Notes under the pieces: generated by a model
Told to the model about the DNA's origin: nothing
Databases searched by the model: none
Seen by the model: the letters and a program-made list of their open reading frames with translations, nothing else
From: Micromussa lordhowensis
Taxonomy: Eukaryota; Cnidaria; Anthozoa; Scleractinia; Lobophylliidae
Direction of reading: 5' to 3'
Length of the DNA stretch: 64,000 bases
Assembly (NCBI GenBank): GCA_964020085.1
Contig: OZ026606.1
Span: forward strand, 11,653,297 to 11,717,296
Made by a program: the position numbers and the translations under genes
Shown here: positions 42,180-52,100 of the stretch, piece after piece
Position numbering within the stretch: the first letter of the stretch is position 1
How the letters are laid out: every line of letters begins with the position of its first letter

Positions 42180-45100
42180 ATGCTGTAAGCAAGTAGACTG
42201 CATAAGAAGTAAAATGCTGTGTACTTCTTTTAAATATCTCTTTTCGTTCCAGAGATATTCAAGTTTTTAAAATATGCAAATTAGGCAAGTGATGACGTCA
42301 TATACTCAAACAGATTTTGTCCAAGTATGATGAAAAGAGATATCTCAGCCAGTTTGTAACAGAAATGTATGATTCTTTGCAGCAAGATTCTACTAAATGT
42401 GTTCCACAATATGAGCTTAACAGTTCTGTTACCATGGCAACATACTGGGTTCCAGACCTCCCCCATATTAAAAGCTTTTCTGGCCACCTTTGGCATTCCA
42501 TTTTGATAATTGCTAACAGCACTTCATATGCATGATCCAGCAAGCTTATAAATATGTTCGCTCGACTTTGTGGCATTGTCTAACATTTTCAAGCTGAAAA
42601 TCACCAAAATATTGAAATTTAGTGGGTGGTGCCTGGAAAAGAGTGAGTTGCCATGGGAACAGAATTTTTTGTAGTCATAGGTGTGTTTCCTGTAGATTTA
42701 TTAGCCTGCCAAGTTTGAAGGTTTTGCGCTACAAATTGGCTAAGATAACTCTATTTATATAATCAATAAAATATTGGGTTGAGTGTATGACGTCATCAGC
42801 CATCTCATTTGCATATTTTACCCATTTTTCAAACTTAAATATCTCCGGAACTAATACAGATATTTGCAAACGGTAAACGGCGTTTTCATTCTTTCATGGA
42901 ATTCTTTGTGATACACTAAAAAAAAAAAAAGGGGTAAAAATTTGATCATAGTACCACTTTAACTCTGGATAATTTCAGCCTTACTAGCGCATTGAATATT
43001 CCCTTTGAAAGTGAACAGAAACAATGCAAACATTCCATATTGTGTGGTTCCAGAAAATATCCATACCCCCACCACGGAGGGAATTGGAAATTCCGAAGAG
43101 GAGGGGGGGTCAAAGACCCAGGAAATTCCAGAGGGAAGGGGGGTTGTATGATCGATTTAGTTTCCAGAGGTCCTTCGATTCAGTACGGATCTGAGTGTTG
43201 ATCTAGCCGTTCAAAAATCCTTTCTTACCTACAAAGTAGAACTTTCACATGAAAAATAGTGGCTTGAATACTTGTATTTGACTCGCTTTATATTTGAAAT
43301 ACATTTTCTTTCTTCAAAAAGCGCTTTGGAAGCTAACAAATACGAAGAAAGTGCCGTTGCGTGCAAATGGCCGCCATTACTTGTTACCAGTCCACATAGA
43401 GTCACCTTGTGGACTGAAAAGCACTGGAGACTAGCCTAGTTTGTTTTTGCATCGTTCGATTCTTTCGTGAAAATTAGTTTCTTTATAAAGGTAGAAATTA
43501 TGTTATGATTTCACAAACTTGAGAATTTCTTGTCCCTCTTTATCTCTGTCTATTTGTATGTAATTTTGCTGCCAAATTGGCTTTCGTCCCGAGTCTGTTA
43601 GCGATCGTGTTCGCAAGTATGGTGTCAATTTCATCCACACTCAGTCCTTCAATGGAAATTGTACCACATTTACAAAGGGAGTTAGTCGTGCAGGAAGCTA
43701 ACTTGACAAGTAATCATTTTATCTTTTCTTTTAAAGCATGTTTCACTAAACTGCTGAATGCTTTCTTTGCGAGTATCTTCAGATATAGATGTTACAGTCG
43801 ATCGAGAATATTCGTAGTTACGTGCAATGCAGATGGCTAAATGTTTGGAGTGTTTTCTTTTACTTTAACACACTTTCTTGCCAAAACTATTTTTCCAGAG
43901 GGTATGGGGGTGTACAAAATAGCAGTGGAAATTCCGGAGGGGTGGGGGGTTATTTTAGTGGTCCAAAAAATGGAAATTCCGGGGAGGAGGGGGGTTTTAC
44001 GTAAAATTCCCTCCGTGGTGGGGGTATGGATATTTTCTGGAACTACACATTACAAAATGTTCTGTTTTACACGCAAAATGAAAATACAGCTTAACTCTGG
44101 ATAATTTCAGCCTTACTAGCCAGCAGCTGGTCCCAAATTAGATACTTTATCCTTGCAAATGTCCTGACTCCCATCGCCGAAGGATTTTGGCCCAAGTTGG
44201 ATTAAATTAACACTTTCTCCCTTTGGCCGCCATTTTTTTGTGTAAACAGTTAATTCGCTAACTTGACAAAACCCTCCTGAGGTGGGGATACGACGAAAAG
44301 AGCTGAGAAATGGCCTGTAATTGGCTGATGATGACACCATCTGGTGAAGACAATTGGCCGTGAGTGGGAGTTTGGGTCTGCTCCCCGACAAGACTAAAAA
44401 AAAAAAGAACCGCGGTGCGGTTGTAAACCGCGCTTTAAAAAAACGCGGTTTGTCTGTGAAACGTGACTCTCCTGCCCTTCAGCAAATATACGAAAAAAGG
44501 AGTATCTGATTACATTCTTTGCATAGCGCGAGTTAAGCGTGACTTGTAATCGGATAATTTTGTTTACGTCTAATGAAAAAATACCTTGACCTTTCAATAT
44601 AAATTTTACGTATGGGTTTTTGACGAGCACTAAGGCTAAGTTTTAACTTTTTTCCCCCAGAAAATTCCACCATTGCTTCTGGCGAACTATACACGATCTT
44701 ACATTTATCACTGTCAGCGTATTCCATGGCCAGACGTAATACCGTTTTAGCGCATTGAATATTCCCTTTGAAAGTGAACAGAAACAATGCAAACATTCCA
44801 TATTACAAAATGTTCTGTTTTACACGCAAAACGAAAATTCAGCTTAACTCTGGATAATTTCAGCCTTACTAGCCAGCAGCTGGTCCCAAATTAGATGCTT
44901 TATCCTTGCAAATGTCCTGATGCCCATCGCCGAAGGATTTTGGCCCAAGTTGGACCAAATTAACATTTTCTCCCTTTGGCCGCCATTTTTTTGTGTAACA
45001 GTTAATTCGCTAACTTGACAAAACCCTCCTGAGGGGGGGATATGACGAAAAGAGCTGAGAAATGGCCTGTAATTGGCTGATGATGACATCATCCGGTGAA

Positions 45101-45912
45101 GACAATTGGCCATGAGTGGGAGTTTGGGTCTGCTCACCGACAAAACCAAAAACAAAAAAAATAAATAAACCGAGTGCAAAGCAAGAAACCGCCCAGCCTA
45201 CAGCTGCGCGGTTTGATTATTGTTTTTTAGTTTCTCGTATCCCCCGGCGGCCGAGCAACTCGAATATTAAGATACTTCTTCCATTTGACTACCGAGTCGC
45301 CTAGCCACTTGAGCACTAGCCCTCTATTGTGTAGATTAAAAATAGCCCAGCATACAGTGTATGTCTTCTTATCATAACTGTATTTCAGACAGAATATTAC
45401 GACAAATATATGCTGTATTTATTTTTTGATAGCAGCAAAGATGCTTTATAGTTTATAAAATTTTGATAGCACATTCTTTTGAGGATGAGAAACAACAAAT
45501 GCATTCTATACTTCCTGAAATATTAAAATATAACGATACATTTTATGTTAATTTTACCTGCGGATCGATGTCTCGAACTGTGCTTCGAGCTTTAGCTGTC
45601 AACTGATGAATTAACCCAGCGTATTGAACAGTCGTCGAGTTATCCATTGTCGTTCTTATAGGAATACCTATCAAAATAACAACAGTATTAAGCAAATAAA
45701 AAAACCTTTTGAAAAGACGTTCATTCTGACGGTAGCTCGCACCACACAAGATATACCTTCAAGGTTGACCACAATTATTCCTACAACGCCCTTGTGGCTC
45801 TGGATTCTTTTCAGCGACTCCTCGACTTCAGACTGGCAAAAAGAAAAATACAGTATTTAGACATGACCACAAAAAGTCAAAACATGAGAAAGTCAACAAA
45901 AATTCCCACCAT
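36979..45912 (-). CDS. DYNLRB1: dynein light chain roadblock-type protein, 5 exons
   Basis: Exons on the minus strand are 45912-45910 (start codon only), 45833-45758, 45667-45558, 38048-37991 and 37022-36979. Every junction is GT-AG with matching phase. The result is 96 aa, the usual length of the family. Diagnostic pieces are [69 protein letters not shown] and [11 protein letters not shown], ending NPCQ. Roadblock dimers sit on the dynein intermediate chain and help assemble cytoplasmic and axonemal dynein. The intron between exons 3 and 4 is 7.5 kb and full of mobile DNA; the exons are unharmed. Exon 1 is the weakest call, because it is a lone ATG followed by GTGGGA. DYNLRB1 and DYNLRB2 cannot be told apart here. 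Confidence 0.92.
37366..37516. repeat. palindromic MITE in roadblock intron 4
   Basis: GACCAATTTTGATATATTGA at the left faces TTTAATATATCAAATTGGTC at the right; an inner pair AGACCTCAGCACGAGGCTCC / GGAGCCTCATGCTGAGGTCT makes the arms about 60 bp. Confidence 0.8.
37911..37972. repeat. near-perfect 62-bp palindrome next to a splice donor
   Basis: Two 30-base arms (TGGAGTGGGTTCAGAGCCAC plus CTTAAATTTT, and the exact reverse complement) are separated by two bases. It starts about 18 bp into the intron after roadblock exon 4. The inner TTAAGGTGGCTC recalls the end of the TTAA element at 627. Confidence 0.85.
38690..38845. repeat. segment duplicated at about 45222-45360
   Basis: TTTTAGTTTCTCGTAT, GAGCAACTCGAGTATTAA, CTTCTTCCATTTGACTAC and AATAGCCCAGCATAC occur in the same order at both places. 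Confidence 0.75.
38878..39317. repeat. segment duplicated at 44403-44842, first copy
   Basis: From AAGAACCGAGGTGCGGTTGT to AAAATACAGC it matches 44403-44842 with few changes. A TTAA element is inserted at its end. Confidence 0.85.
38952..39299 (-). other. exon-like ORF in the duplicated segment, copy 1
   Basis: The core [20 protein letters not shown] and [19 protein letters not shown] is bounded on the minus strand by an acceptor-like TTTCAAAG and a donor-like AAAG-GTCAAG. The second copy (44796-44533) keeps the frame. It resembles a captured exon of about 180 bp; the parent gene is not recognised. Confidence 0.4.
39611..40208 (+). CDS. THAP zinc-finger protein of the TTAA transposon, 2 exons
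   Basis: Exons are 39611-39842 and 39994-40208 (donor GTAAGT, acceptor CACAG, phases agree), 148 aa. Residues 1-90 form a THAP domain of C2CH type: [14 protein letters not shown] at the start, WRADWL and FTCERHF with the Cys-x-x-His pair, then LPKMNMP near residue 92. THAP domains bind DNA; in transposons they recognise the ends. The protein stops after [12 protein letters not shown], a point where I would expect a Kolobok or P-type transposase to continue, so it is probably a truncated transposase. Confidence 0.8.
40648..42047 (-). CDS. C2H2-finger protein of the TTAA transposon, 2 exons
   Basis: Exons are 42047-41928 and 41697-40648 (donor GTCAGT, acceptor TTTCAG, phase 0), 389 aa. The first exon encodes an acidic N terminus ([20 protein letters not shown]). 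Residues about 46-68 form one C2H2 finger ([20 protein letters not shown] then KH). The rest is helical with [20 protein letters not shown] and [20 protein letters not shown], a tail I associate with proteins of this transposon group. It faces the THAP gene and ends 440 bp from it. The role in transposition is unknown. The frame is fully open, suggesting recent activity. Confidence 0.75.
42963..43041. repeat. piece of the duplicated segment between two insertions
   Basis: CTCTGGATAATTTCAGCC continues the segment cut at 39317, then jumps to GCATTGAATATTCCC, a partial tandem copy of 39220-39265. It ends at the insertion at 43042. Confidence 0.7.
43042..44048. mobile_element. 1-kb inverted-repeat element with 3-bp duplication
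   Basis: The ends GTGTGGTTCCAGAAAATATC and GATATTTTCTGGAACTACAC extend to arms of about 40 bp (through CCCCCACCACGGAGGGAAT). ATT flanks both ends (43039-43041 and 44049-44051). The filled site CATATT-ACAAAATG is seen uninterrupted at about 44805 and 39275. G-rich GGGGAGG stretches follow the left arm and precede the right arm. No transposase is seen. Confidence 0.8.
44114..45155. repeat. tandem duplication of a 748-bp unit, one and a half copies
   Basis: CAGCAGCTGGTCCCAAATTA occurs at about 44119 and 44877, and the following 280 bp match (GATGATGACA, GACAATTGGCC). Between them lies the second copy of 38878-39317. Confidence 0.8.
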
Positions 45913-46189
45913 TTTGCCTTCTTCTTGTTGCCACGGAACGGACCCGCTATTCCCGCTATGTATGGTGGGAGATTTTTCTGAGCCCCGCTAATAAAGGACA
46001 GCTGTTTTCTCTAAATGCGATATGCGCATTGGTCAAGTGATGTTGACGAGGGGGACTGGACATGAAAGAGGTATTTAATTTCCGCTGGCATTTCCGCTAC
46101 TAGTTTTTGTTTATTACGAAAACATAATTTTTGACGTCCTTTCATTGTATTTTCAATGGAGCAACAATGATAGTGCCCTTACTGCGTGG
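45913..46189. promoter_or_regulatory. shared promoter region of divergent roadblock and KIAA0513-like genes
   Basis: 277 bp separate the two start codons, which read outward. An inverted CCAAT box (ATTGG at 46028-46032) lies in the middle. No TATA box stands out. Bidirectional control is inferred from distance. Confidence 0.55.
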
Positions 46190-49100
46190 ATGACGGCGAA
46201 TCTCTCGCGTGATATGAAGGAATGGACAGATCACAGCGGTATTAAATTTTGATAGTCATTTAAGATTAATTACCTAGTAAGCTTATTGACATTTGTGGAT
46301 GTTTCAATACCTTTGATACCGTTGTGTAAGTATAAATTGAGGTGATAAAATCTACCTTGATTTATAGTTTGTGAACATCCCAAACGCTAGCTAATAAGAA
46401 ATTTATTACTAACTATTAAACTATTGAGAAATTTATTATGTCACTAATTATTTATTATGTTTAGCCTCATTTTTACAGTTTTCACAATAACCTTGATTTA
46501 AGAGTAATTTGAGTCTAAGAGTCATCAGTCACTGACGCATTAATAAATATGTAATAAAATATAATAAATGTTTTAAAATATGTACCCAGCATATCTAACA
46601 GAACATGCGGTGATCAAACCCAGTTGAATACCAATCGTTCAATTGAGTTCCATAATCAAACATAACGAACTCACGCTAAAATTGGGTCAATTGAACAAAA
46701 TCAAACGTTCGATTGTCGAATGGGCGACAATTGAACAAAATTGAATGTTTGATTACTGAACAGTCATACTCAATCAAAGATGTGATTACCCTGTTTGTTT
46801 GTTTGTTTGTTTTTGTTTTTGTTTTGTTTTTTTACGTTTTTCTATTAATCACGTTCAATAAAGGCTGATCATGAACCCTCCCCATCTTCCTCAGGTGGTG
46901 GGTATAGCTATACACGTAGGCTAGGCTATATGGAGTAGATTTTCTGTTGGGCTAGTGCATTCTGTCCTTTGCTTGTCTGACAGGCAAGAATAAATTTAAA
47001 TTAATGAATATGTGAGAAAGTAAGGCATATTTTGGGTAAGAATGCTTCAGCTTTGGTTTAGTACATCATAGTTACAGCTTGGCAGAAGGGCAAGCCTGAA
47101 ATTTGGTTTTCTTGGCACCCTGGGTTTAAGCCTCAATTATACTCCGGTTAGCTTGAATATTACATGTAGTTCTCTTATTAGCCTGTAGCACTCAAGTTGG
47201 CTGTTTGCAGTCATATATATCAGAACTTATTGTAAGAAACTTGTGCATGTGCTCTGTTTGAATTTGAAACTCAGAGTCATGAACGTGTGATATGGTTTAC
47301 ATTTCCAACCAGTTTGTTTTCTCTAACAGTAATTTGTCTTATTACTGCTGTATAATGCTCTGTCTCACAAGGACTGGGAACTACCAAATTCACGAATTTA
47401 ATTGGCTGAAATCAATCAAAAGCAGTCTAGATTTTCCCATCTAGACCGGTATCTAAACCGGTAATGTTTTGGAGTGAAAAAGTTGCAAACTAAATTGAAA
47501 AATCATTGATTTTTTTCATCTAACAATATTTCTTTATGGACATGCCAAAAAGCCTGAAGAGAAAAAAAAGTAAATAGAACTTTGGCAGAATTAAATTCAG
47601 CTCCTCACCGCTTACAAGCAAAATGTCAGTTAGTACAAACCAGTTAGATTAAATAAATTAAATTGTTCTTGTTTGTCATAAAATAAGTATCTTATTAACC
47701 TACATGTAGCTTAATCAGCCTGCATGGGAGAATCTTGACGTAGGTCATGTGTACAGACCTCACTGCCTTCGGTCAGTGCTAACGACCTCGGTCGAGATTC
47801 TCCCATAGGCATACAGACCTATTGCTTGGTTAATAAGTCTTATTATATCTATTATCATAATATACACAAAATTTCTCAGACAATTCAAAGGAAAACAAAG
47901 ATCAAACTGGGTGTATGAAAGATTAAATCAACAGCCACCAAAAAGAGATTATTTAATAAACCAAAGCATATGCAGCCACATATATATATCTCTCTAGGTG
48001 TATTTGATTTTTTCTCATCTTCACATGAATATTCTAAACTTTGTCAAATAGTAAACTGACATAAGAGCAAAGCAAATAAATATTGTTTGGCATTCCTGTG
48101 AAATGTGATCCAAAGTCATGGTAACGGATTTGATTACTATTTGTGTAATTGTAACAGTTTCTAAATGTTCTGATCATAAAAAATAGTGTCACTGATGGTT
48201 TTTCGTGGAAGTCCAGAATATCTTTTCTACAGTAGTGTATGAATTTTTTTTTTTACATAATTTGATTTTTTGAGATCTGTAGCCAAGAATGTCTTACTGT
48301 ATGTCCAACATGTTATTGTTATGTTGATCGATCCCTTTTATTCATGTACCACTTGTCACGAGTGTATAAATAATTTATATAATAATTATTCAAATTAACA
48401 GTTAACAACAAAATTTGATCATTATTTTCATGCATTCGAGCTGCTGCTAGGAATTGCAGCCAATATCTGGTTCCATCTTGAGCAAAAACCTTGAACTTTT
48501 AATTACTGATTTTCTAAAAAGAAATAATTCATGATCAAAGGGTCAAATAATATTCACTGGTTGATGAAACATGCACAAGCTCAAGCATGCTTTCTGGTCA
48601 AAAAGGAATACTACCTGTAAGATAAAGAAAGGTACATGTAGATTGAATTTTATAGCTTATGATGTTTCAAATGATGGATAAGGAGCAATACATGTACTCT
48701 CTAATCTGTTTGGCTCTAAGTATTACATGTACGTTTGGAAGGATTTAGCAAAATCCCTGGCTTTTTGGAATGCAAAATTTCTAGACAGTGCATGTTTAAA
48801 TAATATAATCACTATGCCTACACAAGTAGTAACAGGTGGACTGAAAGAGGCAATTTGAATTTATTTATTTATTAATTTTAGGTTCCTGTGAGAAAAAAAT
48901 ATTCTATTGCTTTGCTATATTGTTTTGTCTTGCTGTTTTCCCTGCCTGTACATGTAATATATGATTTTATTTTTACTAGATGGGTCAGAAGGTGACTACA
49001 ATGAAGAGACTGAACTTTTCGAACAGGAGTGTGATGATTTCATGAAGGAATTTGTAGCAAAGATATTCTTAAAGGAGTAAGTTAAAATACTTAGAGCGCA

Positions 49101-52100
49101 CTCAGCAAATGCACAAGGTTGTATTTCGAAGGATAACTAAATACTGAACACTGGAACCTGGATATAACAAAGTCCAAGGGACTAGAAAATATTTTCACCA
49201 TAATGACTATTGTTCATGCATTATACTAAGAATTTAGGTCCGTTAAATCAAGGTTCCACTGCACTTATTAGTAATAAGTAGATGATGATTCTTGCCAAAA
49301 TATTGAAAAGTACGGGTTACAAGGGTGAATTTGCAGTTATTTTGGTTGACATTATAAGGGGCTATTTATTGTTAAGCAATAGTACTATAGTTGCCAAGAT
49401 AATGTCTTAACTTGCATGGCTTGTGTTACTATTAATTTTGAAAGTGAGATGTTTTGTTTTGAAAATAAAAATGTAAAATTAAGTAACTAACAGCTGGTAA
49501 TAAGTATAATTAAAAAAGCAAGGGAAAATATATGCATTTTATGTACACCACTATAGTATTATATTAATAGCGGAGCTCCGGCGGCCGAAGGCCGCCAAGC
49601 GGAGCCCCATACCCATATTAGGAAACTGAAGGGAACCCATGAACTGATTTTCTCATGTGTATCATGGCTAGCGGTATTGCTCGTGGGCGCGTACGCACGA
49701 CGACGACGACGACGACGACGACGGTGGTGGAGTCGCGCAACATGGCGGCCACAATTGACACGTAAACCAAAACGAGGCTTCAGTTTTCGCGGGCTTTCCT
49801 TGTAGGTTGACAGAGCACATGTACCCTTGGTTTAAAGCGTCCTTTGGACATCCATGTTGCAGTCAATTGACACCTGTCAAAACAAGGAATCCGCTGACCA
49901 GTATCACGTGACCATATTGCGGGCTCAAGTTCAGGGCTCATCGAGGTCACGTGTTTTTTTAAAGTTGACCGCTGCCCAAGTGCTGCTTTTTTCGATTAGA
50001 TCGCGGGCTCATGTCAGGATTAACTTGCTGTAAACAGCGTAGGGTTGGTAGGAAGCCGGTTAACGCTAACCCAGGATTAAAATTTAACCGAATTATAACC
50101 TTTTCTTTTGTACAAAGTTTTTTCACTGCTTTTGTTTTGCGTATTTTGCTTTCATTAAAATTCAAAACACAAAAACAATATACAGAAAATCTCACCGCAA
50201 AGTTACAAAACTCAAATCAAAATTCTACTTTATCCTCGGCTAGTTTGATCGGGCTCTGAACAACCCGGCCCAGGAGCTACGCTTTTAGGCTGGCCTAAAT
50301 CTATATATTATAAAATAATAAATGTCCCACTGGTCGTGTTGAAATTGAGTTGAAATCCCAAAATTTGTGAGATTCTAGCTCTAGTTCTATTCATGAGCCA
50401 TAAATATGTGGATGGTATTATTGAGGGTGACAGTATAATGGCAATTTAACGAGCACTCTTCAAAAAGATATTTATTTTATTTGATTGAGCATGCATTTAG
50501 AAATTTTAGCAAAAAAGTACTGTATAAGTCACAATAATTGGCTATCTAGATATATTGATTAGATGGCTGTTAGTTAAGGGTCCACTGAAATTAATCAAGA
50601 GGTGTTTTAAAGGCAAGTTGTCTATGAAGGTTTTTCTGCTGTTCAAGTAGAATGACATGGGTGTCATCAAATCACCAGAAGTAGCAGATCTTGTCATTTG
50701 TTTTATCTGGAACCTTTCCAGTACTTCTCTGTGCTTTTGTGTACAGTTCACCTTATCCCAAAGAAACCAGAAGCAATGGAAAAAAAAGAACTAAAAGCTA
50801 GTACCATGTACATTAACTAATGAGCCTCACTGTACATGTATGCATTTTTAATGCTCTGTGCACATGCAATTGCATTTGTGTGTTTTTTGGTCACACGTTT
50901 TTCACAGTCATGAATTTGTTGTCACTTATATAAATGTATCTCTGACCTGGGCTGGGTTGTTCGAAAGCTGGTTAACGCTAACCCAGGATTAAAAGTTAAC
51001 CGAAAGTATTAATAATTTTTCGTGTTTAAAAGTGTTTTTCACTGCTTATGTTTTGGGTACTTTGAGATTATTCCGACAAACTTAAAACTGAAGGATAAAC
51101 ATTAATTTTATATAAACAGGAAAATTCACCAAACTGTTGCAAATTTTAATTCAAAATTCTTGCTAACCCTGGGTTAGCTTAACTGGGCTTTGAACAACCC
51201 AGCCCTGTACTATAAGCTCCACCTTTGTCATCTTCTTAATACTGAGGGATTAAGAGAGGTGTGTTGCTTGAAGTATATCGATCATTCAGTACGTTGTGCA
51301 TAGAGCAAGTTCATTTCTGCGAAGCTACAAAAAGCCGCTCATGTAGTTAATTAAAACTGTTTTTGATTTTTGTTTTTTACTATTACTTTTTTATCATCAG
51401 AAGTGTTATCTCACAGGAAGAGAAGCTAAAATTTGGGATCCTTAATCAGGTAAAATGTGATTACTGTGATGTACCTCTGATTTCTGACAGTAACCTCAGG
51501 CCACTACTCTAGGATTATTTTTATTCAGGTGTACTCTATCATAGGGCTGCATGGTTGCAGATAGGCACAGAGAGAAAGGTGTCTTGCTAATTAATTGTTT
51601 TTTTTTTAATCCCAACACATGATTACCACTGGTCAGAGAGGGTTACCATAACATACAGGGACTGCTTGATCTATTTAAGCAATATAGCCCTTTTGCCGTG
51701 TTTATATAGCCTCATATAAACATGAGGAGTGTTGGGAGAATTCGAGACGGTTTAATGCAACTTGAGTTAAGGGTTTGCATAACTTTTGAGAATTCTGCCA
51801 ACCCTCCGAGTGTTTCGGCGAGGCTATATAAACACAGAAAAAGTGCTCTGTTGCTTTTATAAAATTATCCTCCAAAATATGCACAAATCTAAAACGTCAC
51901 ACTGTGTTTACATACTCTCATCTAAACATGTCACCTATCAACCAATGAGAGCATGCATAGTGGCTCAATTATTTTATAAATTCTGGTGTGCTATTATCAG
52001 GTCCTCTGCTGTTTGAAGTGCTGGTCAGCTAGTAAAACTGTTATGTAGTAGAACTTTACACTGTCAATTAAATAAAAATTAGTCAATTAGGGGCGTGCAT

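Larger units (their letters stand above)
39322..42958. mobile_element. TTAA-flanked THAP-type DNA transposon (Kolobok-like)
   Basis: The ends AGTGGTACTATGA and TCATAGTACCACT are inverted, each next to TTAA (39318-39321 and 42959-42962). Removing the element restores AATACAGCTTAACTCTGG, which is what both paralogues at 44088 and 44838 show. A second, inner inverted pair (AATAGAGGGGACTGGTTATG ... at 39384-39425, and its complement at 42137-42177) brackets the two genes. THAP domain plus TTAA target fits the Kolobok superfamily. The DDE core was not found, so this copy may be internally deleted. 42190-42958 is a noncoding right end with two GATGACGTCAT motifs (about 42291, 42790). Confidence 0.85.
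46239..48979 (+). other. KIAA0513-like intron 1
   Basis: Holds a degraded relative of the TCGAAC element (46600-46880) and a MITE (47681-47846). The remainder is AT-rich without genes. Confidence 0.5.
49077..50040 (+). other. KIAA0513-like intron 2, first part
   Basis: Contains a GC-rich hairpin (49571-49610), an ACG microsatellite and a GCGC-rich island-like stretch with ATGGCGGCC near 49743. No coding exon is seen. Confidence 0.4.

Noticed and set aside
46060..46090. GGGGGACTGGACATGAAAG resembling the inner repeat of the TTAA transposon
   Set aside because: The match is short and without further similarity on either side.
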